Shown in pieces: positions 50,985 to 59,016 of a stretch of 64,000 nucleotides of DNA. The notes beneath the pieces are model-generated. The model worked only from the letters and a program-made list of their open reading frames with translations, had not been told where the DNA came from and did no database searches. A program made the translations under genes and the position numbers. Within the stretch, counting starts at the first letter, position 1, and each line of letters begins with the position of its first letter. Source of the DNA: Mogibacterium sp. (GTDB lineage Bacteria; Bacillota; Clostridia; Peptostreptococcales; Anaerovoracaceae); NCBI GenBank assembly GCA_017512145.1, contig JAFWHB010000014.1:124001-188000 (forward strand). The letters are read 5' to 3'.

Positions 50985-52339
50985 TTATAAGCCTCTTCTG
51001 CACGCTCTTTGCAGCACGTGCAAGTTCTTCCTTCATCTGTGTATCCGGTATCCTTGCAGATATCGCATCTGTACTTCCTGTCAAGGTAATCTGCCGGATA
51101 TCCGCTGCTTTCGAGCAGGCTTCTCTTCTCTTCTTCGAGAGAGCGCCTCTTCTCGAGCAGTGCCTGCCTTCTCTCCCTGGCTCCAGGGCCCGGGTCCACG
51201 CTTACAACCTTGCGGTTGAGCGAAGCTTCGGCAGTGAATATATCTTCCATGCCACGGATGCGGCTTCTGACTTCGCTGATCCTGGCATTGCGTTCGTTCT
51301 CATCTTCCTGTCTTATGTGGTCATAGTAGTCTCTCAGGACTTTGCGGCTGACCATTGCCTGCTCAGGCTGCACCCCGGCACTTTGGCCGTTGCTCTGAGA
51401 GGCTGCCGGCTGTGCCCATGTGTTGACGCCGCCCTTCTCGAGCTGCTTGTTCTCGAGAACTTTGTTCACATATCTCAGGTTCGGCTCTCTTCTGCCGGCT
51501 GAAGCCCTGCATGCCTCGAGGACTTCCTTGACCGAGCAGCCCATCGTATCGAGCCACCTGTCCATTATCTCTCTGTCTGCAGGAGCCGGAAGCCTTGTCC
51601 ATCCGAGCTCACCGAAGACCTGTCTGTAGAATTCATTACGCTTGCTGTGCCTGTCGAGCATGATCTTGACCTGTGCAACATCCTTGCAGCCCTCTTCCTT
51701 CCATCTGAGAGCTACCTTGAAGATGTAGTCCACGCTGTATTTATCGAGGTCTACGCAGTAATCTATTGCAAAATCCAGGATGTCCGGCTCGATGTTGTAG
51801 ACTTTGACGGCATCTGTGAGCTTGGCCGCCTCGCGTCTTGAAATAGTCCTGCCTGTCAGCATCTGATACTTCTCGAAAATCTCTCTCAGCTGCTGATTCA
51901 CAAGCCTTGCGATGATAGCCTCGGCTCCTTCTTCGGTATCCGAATAGCCATCGGCGTAGTTCACAGACTGATTGCCCGCGGTATCTTCAGGGACAGGGTA
52001 GGTCTCTTCGAGCGTCTTGCCATAGAAGAGGTCTATCTGTCTTATGAATTCGACGCTGAAGTCCTCTGTCTCTCTTGAGCCGTACAGTCTCACAAGGCCC
52101 TTGGACTCCCAGTATTTCCAGGCATTGTCCACGTCCTTCTCGTTCAGTCCGAGCGTCAGCGCCATTGTACGGGAGTCGATCTCCTCTTCATACTGCGCGT
52201 ACATAAGGCCAAATAGGAACACCTTAACACAGTCCCCCGGCGCATCCGGGAGAAACTCGTTGATAAAGAGGTTCTCTACTGTCGTCTTATACAGGAAGAT
52301 GTCCTTCCGTTCGCCTGTTCTGAACTTGGTCCTGGCCAT
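50957..52339 (-). CDS. DnaD-domain replication initiation protein
   Basis: 460 residues. N-terminal winged-helix region, then two DnaD C2-type helical domains (about 150-220 and 235-295), a coiled-coil stretch, and a C-terminal CDICKDTGYT...CTCC zinc motif like the N-terminus of the DnaC/DnaI helicase loader. Genes of this type in Clostridia combine DnaD/DnaB-type functions and load the helicase encoded directly upstream. Start overlaps the dnaB stop as TAATG. Confidence 0.85.
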   Translation of the reverse strand: MARTKFRTGERKDIFLYKTTVENLFINEFLPDAPGDCVKVFLFGLMYAQYEEEIDSRTMALTLGLNEKDVDNAWKYWESKGLVRLYGSRETEDFSVEFIRQIDLFYGKTLEETYPVPEDTAGNQSVNYADGYSDTEEGAEAIIARLVNQQLREIFEKYQMLTGRTISRREAAKLTDAVKVYNIEPDILDFAIDYCVDLDKYSVDYIFKVALRWKEEGCKDVAQVKIMLDRHSKRNEFYRQVFGELGWTRLPAPADREIMDRWLDTMGCSVKEVLEACRASAGRREPNLRYVNKVLENKQLEKGGVNTWAQPAASQSNGQSAGVQPEQAMVSRKVLRDYYDHIRQEDENERNARISEVRSRIRGMEDIFTAEASLNRKVVSVDPGPGARERRQALLEKRRSLEEEKRSLLESSGYPADYLDRKYRCDICKDTGYTDEGRTCTCCKERAEEAYKWFQQTRTN

Positions 52340-53718
52340 TAATTATATGAATCTTTCTCCTGTGCAAGGTTGCCGAACTTGACGTATCTTGGCACCCATG
52401 CCAGTGTCGCGGAGCCTACAGGTCCGCTTCTGTGTTTAGCTATATTGACTATGCAGGTCAGGCCTGTAGTGGCATCGACCTGTGCTCTTTCGTCATCGTT
52501 CTGATAATAGTCCTCTCTCTTGAGGAATATTACGATATCCGCGTCCTGCTCGATCGCGCCGGAGTCTCTGAGGTCGGAAAGCTTTGGCATATGGTCTCCG
52601 CCTCGCTGCTCAGGTCCTCTGGAAAGCTGCGACAGAAGTATGACCGCGCAGTTCAGTTCCTTTGCCATGATCTTGATGGATCTTGTGATGGCAGCGATCT
52701 CCTTCTCTCTCTGCTCTATCCTGTAGCCGCCCATGCTCATCAGCTGGAGGTAGTCGATGATTACAAGATCGAGGCCGCCTCTTTCCTGGCTGAATCTCCT
52801 GCACTTGTTCTTCATCTCTACAGGTGTGATGGATGATGTTTCGTCGATGACAAGGTCCGTGCCGTAGAAGCTGTCCTGAGCTGCACTCAGGCTCTCCCAC
52901 TCGTCCGCTGATATCTCGCCTCTTCTGATGTTCTCGAGTGGAACGCTTGAGGTCATCGAGAGAAGTCTCTGACCGAGCTGCGTATCCGACATCTCAAGGC
53001 TGAATACGATGACCTTGTGTCCGATGGTTGCGGCATGCTCTGCGATATTCAGGGCAAAAGCCGTCTTGCCGACACCCGGTCTTGCAGCGAGTATGATAAG
53101 GTCTGTCTTCTGGAATCCTCCGAGGATCCTGTCTACATCCCTGAAGCCTGTCTCGATTCCCTTGATCTCTCCGCCCATCTTCTCAAGCTCCTGGATCTCC
53201 TTGATGTTCTCGAAGAGTACATCGTTGATATCCGTATAGCTTGATCTCTGGGTCTTGTGAGCGATCTCGAGGATCCTCTGCTCAGCGCCGTCAAGAATAT
53301 CCTCAGGTGGGAGCTCATCAGAGTATGCGGATTCTCTGATCTTCTCAGCCTCATCGATGAGCTGTCTCATCTTGGACTTGTTAGCGACAGTCTCTGCATA
53401 ATACTTTGCATTCGAAACGACGATGGTCTCATCCATAAGTCTGCTGAGATATGTGATACCACCGACAAGGTCTGCTGTCTTTCGCTGTCTGAGTGCGGAA
53501 TATACCGTTGTGATGTCTACTCCGGTACCCTTCTGCTCCATCTCGATCATGGTCTTGTAGATTTCCTTATGCTCATTGAGATAGAAGTCATCGGGTCTTA
53601 GTATTCCGCTTACGTCCGCTCTTGCATCCTGATTCTTGAGCATCGCTCCGAGGACGGCCATTTCGGCTTCTATGTCCTGTGGAGGAATCGGAGCCTTGAC
53701 ATTACGTTCTTCGTCCAT
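52339..53718 (-). CDS. dnaB: Replicative DNA helicase
   Basis: 459 residues, DnaB/DnaC-family hexameric 5'-3' helicase. N-terminal domain (PPQDIEAEMAVLGAML) and RecA-like ATPase with Walker A AARPGVGKTAFALN and Walker B LVIIDYLQLMSM. No intein is present. It follows rplI directly (overlap of one base), the usual rplI-dnaB order of Firmicutes. Confidence 0.97.
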   Translation of the reverse strand: MDEERNVKAPIPPQDIEAEMAVLGAMLKNQDARADVSGILRPDDFYLNEHKEIYKTMIEMEQKGTGVDITTVYSALRQRKTADLVGGITYLSRLMDETIVVSNAKYYAETVANKSKMRQLIDEAEKIRESAYSDELPPEDILDGAEQRILEIAHKTQRSSYTDINDVLFENIKEIQELEKMGGEIKGIETGFRDVDRILGGFQKTDLIILAARPGVGKTAFALNIAEHAATIGHKVIVFSLEMSDTQLGQRLLSMTSSVPLENIRRGEISADEWESLSAAQDSFYGTDLVIDETSSITPVEMKNKCRRFSQERGGLDLVIIDYLQLMSMGGYRIEQREKEIAAITRSIKIMAKELNCAVILLSQLSRGPEQRGGDHMPKLSDLRDSGAIEQDADIVIFLKREDYYQNDDERAQVDATTGLTCIVNIAKHRSGPVGSATLAWVPRYVKFGNLAQEKDSYN

Positions 53719-54167
53719 TATTTATTGCCTTCGATCCTGACTTTGACTTTGGCTGTTATATCCTGGAAAACCTTGATCTCTACTTCGGTTGTTCCGGTTT
53801 CTTTGATCGGCTTGTCGAGGATGATCTTCCTGCGGTCAAGCTCTTCACCTGTCTGCTCCTTGATTGCCTCAGCAATGTCCATCGAAGTGATGGAGCCGAA
53901 CAGCTTGCCGTTGTCGCCGACTTTGGTCCTTACAACAACGCCCTTGCCTCTGAGCTTGGCTGCGAACTTCTCTGCCTCAGCTCTCTCCTGAGCGAGCTTC
54001 TCAGCGGCTCTTGCCTTCTCGCGCTCGAAAGCCTTCTTGTTGGCAGGTGTTGCCTCTACTGCAAGTCCGCCAGGGATAAGCTTGTTGCGTGCAAAGCCGT
54101 CGCTTACCTTGACGATCTGTCCTTCTTTACCGGTTCCCTTAACGTCTTTCTTAAGAATTACTTCCAT
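53718..54167 (-). CDS. rplI: 50S ribosomal protein bL9
   Basis: 149 residues: N-domain [19 protein letters not shown] with [15 protein letters not shown], long connecting helix, and C-terminal rRNA-binding domain. Normal length and position between gdpP and dnaB. Confidence 0.97.
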   Translation of the reverse strand: MEVILKKDVKGTGKEGQIVKVSDGFARNKLIPGGLAVEATPANKKAFEREKARAAEKLAQERAEAEKFAAKLRGKGVVVRTKVGDNGKLFGSITSMDIAEAIKEQTGEELDRRKIILDKPIKETGTTEVEIKVFQDITAKVKVRIEGNK

Positions 54168-54197
54168 TTGGTTTCCTCGATTCCGTGTATGCCCGTC

Positions 54198-55946
54198 TTA
54201 ATTATTCTCCGGGCTCATCTGTTCTCTGACCAGCTTGATAAGCTGCTCTTCTACATATTCGATAGGCTCATTGACCTGAGCTGCTGCGGATGTGAAGTGT
54301 CCTCCGCCTCCGAACTTCTCCATCATGGCCTGTACATTTACCTGTCCGAGCGATCTTGCGCTGATGATGGTCTGCTCCTTCTCGTTGGTGCCAAGGACAA
54401 AGGTAGCTTTGACGCCCTTGACCATCAGAAGTTCATCTGCGACCTGCGCGTTGATGATCTGGGTGTTGCCCGTGTGTCCTCTGGTTGCGGCAAAGGCTGC
54501 GCCGTAATCAGTGAAGTCCGCTCTTGCGATAGCACTCGCTTTGGACTTGAACTCTGTCTTGTCCATCTGGAAGAATCGCTTTACCTCTACGGTGTCAGCG
54601 CCTGCTCTCTTGAGCCACGAAGCCGCCTCGAAGGTCCTTACGCCTGTTCTTCCCGAGAAATTGTTGGTATCTACCATGATACCTGCAAGCATCGACTCCG
54701 CCTCGAACTTGTTGATGAACCTCTTCTGCGCAAAGTGCTGCAGGAGCTCTGCCATCAGCTCGCTGGCTGAGGATGCATAGGACTCGATATATGCGATAGA
54801 CGCATTCTTGAAGGAGTCCTCTGTCAGTCTGTGGTGGTCGATGATGATCCTTGCCTTGCATGCATCCACAAGTTCAGGACACTCGACCAGCATCGGTCTG
54901 TTGGTATCTACTATTATGAGAAGCGTCTTGTCAGTTACCATCTTGAGGGCTCTCTCCTGCTTGATGATGTTGTAATCATCAGTATCGATCGCCTGATTGT
55001 AGATGGTATCAAGGGCTTCGTTGTGTTTGTCTATTACGATGAATGCATCCTTGCCAAGATATTTGCAGATGCAGTACGCACCGATTGCCGAGCCAAAGGC
55101 ATCCATGTCCGGCCATCTGTGTCCCATGATGAGGACCTTGTCTGCGTCATTGATCATGGCCTTCATGGCGTGTGCGATGACTCTGGATTTGCCACGGTTA
55201 CTCTTCTCGATAGCCTGGAGTGTTCCGCCAAAGTACTTGGTTCCCTCATCGTCCTTGACTACGGCCTGGTCACCTCCGCGGCCTATCGCAAGCTCAAGAG
55301 CCGCCTCGGCAAGGTCAGATGCCTCTGTAAGCGAGATCCCTGACATTCCGGCGCCGATACTGAGTGATGCCGGGAAATCTATCTCCGACTCGATTCCTCT
55401 TACTTCATCGAGCACCTTGAATTTGTCTTCTGCCATCTTGGCAAGCCTTCCGCGGCTTGTGTACATGACATACTTGTCTTCGTCGGTGCTTATTACAGGA
55501 GAGTCGTAGGTCTCGCCCCATTTTCTAACGATGGCATCGATCTTCGACGGAAGGACTCTCTTGTTATCTTCGCCGGCATTTGCTATCAGTTCATCATAGT
55601 TGTCTATGTTGATGTATACGATTACGGCTCTGTCGCTCTCAAGCTGAGATCTGAAGGTCTCTCTTGCTGTCGCCTCATCAAAGAAGACTATGATGTCCTT
55701 GTCAGGCTTGACATTCTCGTTGGTACGTATCTTGAAAAGTCTGTTATTCCTGAAAATTATTATTTCTTCGTTATTCGCATTGAGGAGTGTATCCCTCTTG
55801 ACTCCTGTCAGCGTGAAGAAATTAGATCCCGCAATGTCTTCATATACGAAGACATTCTTGATGAGAGGATTGGCTCCTGTGACTATTCCGTCCTTATCTA
55901 CAACACATGTTGGCAGTGGGACCTGATTGATAAAGTTCTTCTTCAT
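54198..55946 (-). CDS. gdpP: GdpP-like cyclic-di-AMP phosphodiesterase lacking membrane helices
   Basis: 582 residues: PAS-like domain (about 1-80), degenerate GGDEF (about 105-240; ALELAIGRGGDQAVV), DHH domain with MGHRWPDMDAFGSAIGA and IIIDHH, and DHHA1 with GGGGHFTSAAAQ. GdpP hydrolyses c-di-AMP to pApA. The two N-terminal membrane helices of standard GdpP are missing: the frame begins at MKKNFINQVPLP and only 14 bases separate it from spo0J. This copy should be cytosolic. Confidence 0.92.
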   Translation of the reverse strand: MKKNFINQVPLPTCVVDKDGIVTGANPLIKNVFVYEDIAGSNFFTLTGVKRDTLLNANNEEIIIFRNNRLFKIRTNENVKPDKDIIVFFDEATARETFRSQLESDRAVIVYINIDNYDELIANAGEDNKRVLPSKIDAIVRKWGETYDSPVISTDEDKYVMYTSRGRLAKMAEDKFKVLDEVRGIESEIDFPASLSIGAGMSGISLTEASDLAEAALELAIGRGGDQAVVKDDEGTKYFGGTLQAIEKSNRGKSRVIAHAMKAMINDADKVLIMGHRWPDMDAFGSAIGAYCICKYLGKDAFIVIDKHNEALDTIYNQAIDTDDYNIIKQERALKMVTDKTLLIIVDTNRPMLVECPELVDACKARIIIDHHRLTEDSFKNASIAYIESYASSASELMAELLQHFAQKRFINKFEAESMLAGIMVDTNNFSGRTGVRTFEAASWLKRAGADTVEVKRFFQMDKTEFKSKASAIARADFTDYGAAFAATRGHTGNTQIINAQVADELLMVKGVKATFVLGTNEKEQTIISARSLGQVNVQAMMEKFGGGGHFTSAAAQVNEPIEYVEEQLIKLVREQMSPENN

Positions 55947-55960
55947 GATTCTACCCTTTT

Positions 55961-56953
55961 TTATCTGAATGCTTCTCTGATAATATCGATCAGCCTGTTG
56001 AGCTCTTCTGTGCTGTAGAACTCAAGCTCCAGCTTTCCTTTGGTATCTCCTGTTATATTAACTTTAGTTCCCGTGAGGGACATCAGTTCCCTTTCAACAG
56101 CCTTGACTTCCTCTGATTTGACCGGGGTCTTGTCCGGCGAAGGTCTCCGCTTCTTGCGCTCAGGTCTCAGCTCGTCCTTGACTCTCTCGGCGAGCTTCTC
56201 TGTCGCTCTTACAGACAGGTCGCTACGGATGATCTTCTCTGCAACTTCCATCTGTTTGTCTTTGTCCGGAATGTTTATTATGGTTCTTCCGTGAGCCGCT
56301 GACATTTGTCCGTTTGACACGTACTCCTGTATCTTCTCAGGAAGCTTGAGAAGTCTTATGCTGTTAGCGATATATGTTCTGCTGCGTCCGAGTGATGCGG
56401 ATACCTGCTCCTGTGTGAAACCGTATTTCTCGGTCATGGACTTGAGTCCGAGGGCTTCTTCTATAGGATTGAGGTCCTCTCTCTGCATGTTCTCGATGAT
56501 CGCAACGATAGCATTCTGCCTGTCGTCAAAGTCTCTTACGATACAAGGTACCATCTTGAGACCTGCAAGCCTTGATGCTCTCCATCTTCTCTCACCTGCA
56601 ACGAGCTCATATCCGTTGGCTCCCGCACGTACGATCAGTGGCTGTATCACGCCGTTGACATTGATGGAATCTGCGAGTTCCTTGAGCTTGTTCTCGTCAA
56701 AGTTCTTACGAGGCTGTGCGCTGTTAGGCTTGATATCGTTGATATCTATATACAGGATCCTGTCTTCTGCATTCTCTTCTGCAGCCTTACTCTTCTTATT
56801 AGTCTTCTTCTGCGGCTTCTCAGGAGCTGCGGTAGATTCAGGTTCAGACACTTCAGCGGGTTCATGTGCTGCAGCGTATTCTTCTTCATTTACCGGGGCT
56901 GCATCTGCGAACAGTGCGTCAAGTCCCCTTCCAAGTACTGCTTTTCTGGCCAT
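55961..56953 (-). CDS. parB: Chromosome partitioning protein ParB/Spo0J
   Basis: 330 residues. N-terminal KAVLGRGLDALFAD that contacts ParA, an Ala/Glu-rich linker, the CTPase core with GERRWRASRLAGL, the helix-turn-helix (TQEQVSASLGRSRTYIAN) that binds parS, and a C-terminal dimer domain. Two perfect parS sites lie at 58013 and 58331. Confidence 0.96.
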   Translation of the reverse strand: MARKAVLGRGLDALFADAAPVNEEEYAAAHEPAEVSEPESTAAPEKPQKKTNKKSKAAEENAEDRILYIDINDIKPNSAQPRKNFDENKLKELADSINVNGVIQPLIVRAGANGYELVAGERRWRASRLAGLKMVPCIVRDFDDRQNAIVAIIENMQREDLNPIEEALGLKSMTEKYGFTQEQVSASLGRSRTYIANSIRLLKLPEKIQEYVSNGQMSAAHGRTIINIPDKDKQMEVAEKIIRSDLSVRATEKLAERVKDELRPERKKRRPSPDKTPVKSEEVKAVERELMSLTGTKVNITGDTKGKLELEFYSTEELNRLIDIIREAFR

Positions 56954-56955
56954 GG

Positions 56956-57744
56956 CTACTTCTTCGCTTTCTTTCTTGCTCTTTCTCTTGCGAGGAATTC
57001 CTTAGTGAATGCCTGATATGCTTTGGCTCCCTGCGCTGACGGATCGTACTTGATGATAGGCACTCCGTAGCTCGGCGCCTCTGCAAGTCTTACGTTACGC
57101 GGGATGATGGTCTCATACATTGCACTTCCGAAGAAGTTGCGTACATCCTCCACGACTGCCTGTGACAGATTTGTTCTTCCGTCGAACATGCTGAGGATGA
57201 CTCCGTCGATGTAAAGCTTTGGATTCATGCGCTTTCTGACCATTTCAACTGTGCTGATGAGCTGGCTTACACCTTCAAGCGCATAGAATTCACACTGGAT
57301 AGGGATGAGCACGCTGTCTACTGCAGTCAGTGAATTGATCGTGAGAATACCGAGCGATGGCGGACAGTCAACAAGAATATAGTCATAATCATTCTTGACT
57401 GCGTCTATTACCCTCTTGAGTCTTCTCTCTCTGCCCTCGAGATGCGCGAGTTCTATCTCAGCTCCTGCGAGATCGACACTTGCAGGAATGATGAACAGAT
57501 TCTCGGTGTTGGTAGGGAGAACTGCCTTGCGGACATCAAAAGTGTCATCGATCAGCGCATTGTAAAGAGTGATCTTAAGAGTGCGCTTCCTGATGCCTAT
57601 TCCGCTGGTAGTATTACCCTGAGGGTCTATATCTACCATGAGGACCTTCTTGCCCCTGTTGGCAAGGCAGGCCGCCAGGTTGATGTTGGTAGTTGTTTTT
57701 CCTACTCCGCCCTTCTGATTGAAGATAGCTATTGCTTTACCCAT
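56956..57744 (-). CDS. parA: Chromosome partitioning ATPase ParA/Soj
   Basis: 262 residues, deviant Walker A FNQKGGVGKTTTNINLA, VDIDPQGNTTSGIG and DCPPSLGILTINSL. Start at 57744 (MGKAIAIFNQKGG) has GGAGG five bases upstream; a longer frame is not supported. Two bases separate it from parB. A promoter is at 57841-57870. Confidence 0.96.
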   Translation of the reverse strand: MGKAIAIFNQKGGVGKTTTNINLAACLANRGKKVLMVDIDPQGNTTSGIGIRKRTLKITLYNALIDDTFDVRKAVLPTNTENLFIIPASVDLAGAEIELAHLEGRERRLKRVIDAVKNDYDYILVDCPPSLGILTINSLTAVDSVLIPIQCEFYALEGVSQLISTVEMVRKRMNPKLYIDGVILSMFDGRTNLSQAVVEDVRNFFGSAMYETIIPRNVRLAEAPSYGVPIIKYDPSAQGAKAYQAFTKEFLARERARKKAKK

Positions 57745-57840
57745 TATTACCTCCAAATGCGGGATCCCATGCCGTTTGCTTTCCCAAATTTCCGAAAAAA
57801 AGCACACAAATGCATAGTACCCGATTCAATACTTCCTGTC

Positions 57841-57870
57841 ATTATACTTCTTTTTGCTCCTGTTTTCCAA
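57841..57870 (-). promoter_or_regulatory. soj-spo0J promoter
   Basis: -35 TTGGAA (57870-57865), 18 bases, -10 TATAAT (57846-57841), about 95 bases before the soj start. Confidence 0.7.
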
Positions 57871-58012
57871 GAAATTAGATGTTTCTTCTGTGTTCTTTGG
57901 GTGAATTTCGTGGCTTTTAATACGTGCAGCCCTTAAGTTGTGGGTTGTGTTCAGACTCGCCACTATATGTTGTATTTCCTGACCATGTATGAATGGTATG
58001 CCGGCTGATAAA

Positions 58013-58028
58013 TGTTTCACGTGAAACA
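58013..58028. promoter_or_regulatory. parS: parS site 1
   Basis: TGTTTCACGTGAAACA, the perfect consensus 16-mer palindrome loaded by Spo0J/ParB. Confidence 0.97.
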
Positions 58029-58036
58029 TTCAACCA

Positions 58037-58250
58037 GGAGCAAAGCTCCAACAAGCTCGCTTGATTGGAGCGAGCGACGCCGTCAACAGACCCCGGGAGC
58101 TTCAGCTCCTGAGAGCGTCGGTTGGGGATTGTACCCACCACCGACGGTCGAACATGGAACCCGCCGCCTATAGAGGCGGGGGACATCCGGCGTCTGTTAT
58201 AACAAGCGCCGATGTCCCCACACCTCTATATGTGCCGGAGCTTCGCTCGG
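58037..58250. other. GC-rich run of short hairpins between the parS sites
   Basis: About seven consecutive stems: GGAGC/GCTCC (58037-58049), GCTCGC/GCGAGC (58055-58075), GGAGC/GCTCC (58096-58109), CGTCGGT/ACCGACG (58116-58146), CCCGCC/GGCGGG (58160-58180), GGACATC-GGCG/CGCC-GATGTCC (58181-58217), and GAGC/GCTC (58238-58248). No reading frame with a ribosome site is present. It may be a structured RNA or folded DNA near the origin. Confidence 0.6.
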
Positions 58251-58255
58251 AATTT

Positions 58256-58284
58256 AAAAGGCAGCGGCGATATGTGCCGCTGCC
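58256..58284 (-). terminator. Terminator of the mnmE-mnmG-rsmG operon
   Basis: Perfect 9-bp stem GGCAGCGGC/GCCGCTGCC (58260-58268 and 58276-58284) with TTTT following on the minus strand, 65 bases after the rsmG stop. Confidence 0.88.
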
Positions 58285-58330
58285 CCGATATACTATCTGA
58301 TCGGTTATCAGATCATACTTAACGGATAAT

Positions 58331-58346
58331 TGTTTCACGTGAAACA
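58331..58346. promoter_or_regulatory. parS: parS site 2
   Basis: TGTTTCACGTGAAACA again, two bases from the rsmG stop codon. Confidence 0.97.
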
Positions 58347-58348
58347 AT

Positions 58349-59011
58349 TTATTTCTTATTGATCACTATCAGAACATGTCCTGAGATCTCTTCTGCCGGA
58401 AGATCAAGTCCTACTGCCCTGTCGAATGTGCCTCTGAACTTCTTCAGACTGCGCTGTGCCTCTTCGAGCTCTGCATCATAGTTCTCGCCCTTATATGCAA
58501 CGAAGGCTCCGCCGCTCTTAACAAATGGAAGGCACCATCCTGCGAGTTTGTCCATGGATGCGACTGCTCTTGATACGCAAAGGTCGAACCCTTCCTTGTA
58601 CGGAGGCTTCCTGGATATCTCCTCTGCTCTGGCATGGACAGTAGTAATGTTCTCTGCTCCCAGATCCCTAGCGAACTCATCTATGACCCTGAGCCTCTTA
58701 AGGGTGGAGTCAAGAAGAGCAAATCTCTTCTCAGGATATGCGATCGCAAGAAGAGCTCCAGGGAAGCCTGCCCCTGTTCCTATGTCTATGACAGATTCTG
58801 CATTCCGGAACTCAGGAAGATCTGTTATAGCCAGAGAGTCGGCAAGATGCTTCTGCATTGCTTCGTCACGGTCCCTGACAGCAGTAAGATTGATGTGCTC
58901 GTTCCTGTCGAGGACTTTATCTATATAGCTTACGAGCTTTGCAGCTTTCTCTTCGCCATACTGCTTGTTAAGGCGCTCTATCAATATCTCTGTATCTCTT
59001 GCATTTGCCAT
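58349..59011 (-). CDS. rsmG: 16S rRNA 7-methylguanosine methyltransferase
   Basis: 220 residues (GidB). Methylates N7 of G527 in 16S rRNA. SAM-binding VIDIGTGAGFPGALLAIAYP and later FDLCVSRAVASMDKL. It is five bases after mnmG. Standard origin-proximal neighbour of parA. Confidence 0.95.
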   Translation of the reverse strand: MANARDTEILIERLNKQYGEEKAAKLVSYIDKVLDRNEHINLTAVRDRDEAMQKHLADSLAITDLPEFRNAESVIDIGTGAGFPGALLAIAYPEKRFALLDSTLKRLRVIDEFARDLGAENITTVHARAEEISRKPPYKEGFDLCVSRAVASMDKLAGWCLPFVKSGGAFVAYKGENYDAELEEAQRSLKKFRGTFDRAVGLDLPAEEISGHVLIVINKK

Positions 59012-59016
59012 AAGTT

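Noticed and set aside
57745..58348. Replication origin
   Set aside because: parS sites and soj/spo0J show that the origin is near, but I find no cluster of DnaA boxes or an AT-rich unwinding region, and dnaA is not in the window.
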